Source of the DNA: F1-120-MAGs118 sp013360535
GTDB lineage: Bacteria; Planctomycetota; UBA1135; GCA-002686595
Direction of reading: 5' to 3'
Length of the DNA: 60,595 nucleotides
Assembly: GCA_026647215.1 (NCBI GenBank)
Contig: JAPKHC010000025.1
Location: 1-60,595 of the forward strand
Each line of letters starts with the position of its first letter. Position 1 is the first letter of the stretch. The notes under the pieces were generated by a model. That model worked only from the letters and a program-made list of their open reading frames with translations, was not told the origin of the DNA and did not search any database. Positions 59,173-60,595 of the stretch are shown here, in pieces. Position numbers and translations under genes: made by a program.

Positions 59173-60444
59173 GTGATTCGCACTTTCCGCGCCTGCGCGC
59201 TGCTCCTGGCCGCGAGCCCCGTCGCGCTCGCCCAAGACTTCCTGATCATGCCCGACAGCACCAACAACCGGCTCGTGTCGCTGAGCCCGGTCGATGGCAG
59301 CGTCATCAACTCGAACCTGTTCGGCCTTCAGGGCGGCACGCCGATCGTCGCCGTGCAGGTCGGCAGCGAGATCTGGGTCACCGAGCAGATCGGCGACCGC
59401 GTCTCGCGCTGGACGCCGTCCGGCACGCTGATCGGCAACATCGGCGGCCAGTTCGCCGGCGGCGGCCTCGACAACGTCCGCGGTGCGGCGCTCGTCAACG
59501 GCACGTTCTACGTGTGCTGCTCGGGCACCGCGAACGGCGCGCCCGGCGACGCGATCGTCAAGTACGACATGGCGGGCAACCCGCTCGGCTTCTTCCCCAC
59601 GGTCTCGCTCGCGGCGAGCCCGTTCTCGGTGCTGAGCTTCCAGGGTGACCTGCTGGTGTCGGGTTCCTCGAACAACAACGACATCTACCGCTTCACGCTC
59701 CTCGGCACGCCGGTGTCGGTGTTCCACAACTCCACGACGATCAGCTTCGCGCACCAGCTCAACATGGCCGGCTGCTGCGACGTCTTCGCCGGTGGCTTCA
59801 CGACCAACAACGTCGTGCGCTTCGACGCCGTCGGCAACTCGGTCGGCACGTTCGCGGCGAGCGGCGCTCGCGGCGTCTACCAGCTGCAGAACGGCAACGT
59901 CCTGTGGACCAACGGCAGCGGCGCTTGGGTGTACGACACCACCTCGCTGACCTCGACGCAGGTCTACACCGGCGGCGGCCGCCACGTGACGCTCTTCAGC
60001 ACCGCGCCCTCGGGCCCGGTGAGCTACTGCACGGCCGGTCTCACGACCAACGGCTGCGTCGCGACGATCAGCGCCGACAACAACCCGAGCGTCTCGCTCG
60101 CCAACACCTGCAACATCACCGTCACCAACGTCGAGGGCCAGAAGTCGGGCCTGATCTTCTACTCGATCACGGGCCAGAACGCGGCTCCGTGGAACGCCAC
60201 GAGCTTCCTGTGCGTGAAGTCGCCGACGCAGCGCACTGGCACGCAGACCTCCGGCGGCACCGTCAACCTGTGCGACGGCACGCTGGTGCTCGACTGGAAC
60301 AACTACCAGTCGCTCTCGCCCAGCGCGCTCGGCCAGCCGTGGTCGTCGGGCAACCTCGTGCAGGTGCAGGCGTGGTTCCGCGACCCGCCCGCTGGCAAGG
60401 CGACGAACCTTTCCGACGGCATCGAGATGACTTACGTCCCTTGA
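59173..60444 (+). CDS. Secreted beta-propeller-like protein with planctomycetal C-terminal module
   Basis: 423 residues from GTG 59173; the signal peptide ends ASPVALA/Q. Residues 21-280 repeat NHL/SMP-like strands (TNNRLVSLSPVDGSVI, IGDRVSRWTPSGTLIGNIGG, NDIYRFTLLGTPVSVFHN, NNVVRFDAVGNSVGTF, VLWTNGSGAWVYDT). From about 285 a distinct Cys-containing module begins (VSYCTAGLTTNGC, LANTCNITVTNVEGQKSGLIFYS, FLCVKSPTQRTGT, LCDGTLVLDWNNY, ALGQPWSSGNLVQVQAWFRDPP). I recall the same end in many secreted proteins of some planctomycetes, suggesting a shared surface-attachment or sorting module. The function is unknown. Confidence 0.85.
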   Translation: MIRTFRACALLLAASPVALAQDFLIMPDSTNNRLVSLSPVDGSVINSNLFGLQGGTPIVAVQVGSEIWVTEQIGDRVSRWTPSGTLIGNIGGQFAGGGLDNVRGAALVNGTFYVCCSGTANGAPGDAIVKYDMAGNPLGFFPTVSLAASPFSVLSFQGDLLVSGSSNNNDIYRFTLLGTPVSVFHNSTTISFAHQLNMAGCCDVFAGGFTTNNVVRFDAVGNSVGTFAASGARGVYQLQNGNVLWTNGSGAWVYDTTSLTSTQVYTGGGRHVTLFSTAPSGPVSYCTAGLTTNGCVATISADNNPSVSLANTCNITVTNVEGQKSGLIFYSITGQNAAPWNATSFLCVKSPTQRTGTQTSGGTVNLCDGTLVLDWNNYQSLSPSALGQPWSSGNLVQVQAWFRDPPAGKATNLSDGIEMTYVP

Positions 60445-60508
60445 TTGCCAACTAGTCGCGGAACCACCTCAGCCGCGCCGCGCGAAGCGCGCGGCTTGGG
60501 GGGTCGCT

Positions 60509-60544
60509 CTCCGGGGACGCATTAAGCGTCCCCGGAGCTTTTCT
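60509..60544 (+). terminator. Rho-independent terminator
   Basis: Perfect 12-bp stem CTCCGGGGACGC / GCGTCCCCGGAG with loop ATTAA, followed by CTTTTCT, 65 bases after the secreted-protein stop. The T run also opens a second palindrome, TTTTCTGGCCGC / GCGGCCAGAAAA (60539-60575), so two alternative hairpins overlap. Confidence 0.9.
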
Positions 60545-60595
60545 GGCCGCAGGAGAAACAAGGCAGCGGCCAGAAAAAACGCGCTTGTATCTCTC

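Overview
The window is GC-rich bacterial chromosome, densely coding, with short gaps and a strong G/C third-position bias that fills the opposite strands with long spurious frames. Gene content points to Planctomycetota. The markers are a PVC-type membrane-bound dehydrogenase with HEAT repeats and a C-terminal CxxCH, flanked by two Tat-like sugar isomerases; a sigma factor fused to carboxypeptidase-regulatory-like repeats; and many secreted planctomycetal-style proteins. The last protein ends in a module (WFRDPP...LSDGIEMT) that I recall from deep-branching planctomycetes. This placement is inference from gene content; there is no rRNA or tRNA in the window.

Layout. 1-1562: an incomplete unknown ORF, an unknown protein with an HG...C pattern, and a TM2-domain protein. 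1582-8000: housekeeping genes (xth, a DEAD-box helicase, an ISC-type ferredoxin, ispH), an SGNH lipoprotein, a 105-bp-arm nearly perfect palindrome, and a secreted repeat protein. 7962-13081: the isomerase / dehydrogenase / isomerase set. 13159-15263: an SRPBCC protein, a BtuF-like metal-binding protein and a DUF2959 lipoprotein. 15358-19191: a large STAND (NB-ARC) NTPase with eleven 48-residue repeats. 19279-25616: the sigma-factor fusion diverges from an O-antigen-ligase-like/TPR gene that overlaps a radical SAM gene. 25781-28478: a two-component pair. 28482-29799: an FG-GAP-like gene flanked by a repeat in opposite orientations. 29880-33837: a PpiD-like protein, ScpB and a parvulin-like lipoprotein.

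33837-51160 is one long minus-strand type IV pilus/type II secretion-like operon. Transcription order is FHA protein, PilM-PilN fusion, PilO-like, PilP-like/TPR protein, then five pseudopilins (G, H, a giant 1743-residue K, J, I), a zinc-ribbon protein and the parvulin. Many genes overlap by 1-4 bases. No motor ATPase, platform protein or secretin is present here.

51525-60595: rsmE, an ArsR-type operon (two SRPBCC proteins plus the repressor) behind two copies of a dyad operator, radC, two very small ORFs, a gluzincin-like peptidase, a Ser/Thr kinase divergent from a single-module ClpB-like AAA+ ATPase, and a secreted beta-propeller-like protein followed by a clear intrinsic terminator. The strongest candidates for new biology are the palindrome at 6343-6555, the sigma/membrane/Ig fusion, the repeat-rich STAND protein and the motorless pseudopilin operon.
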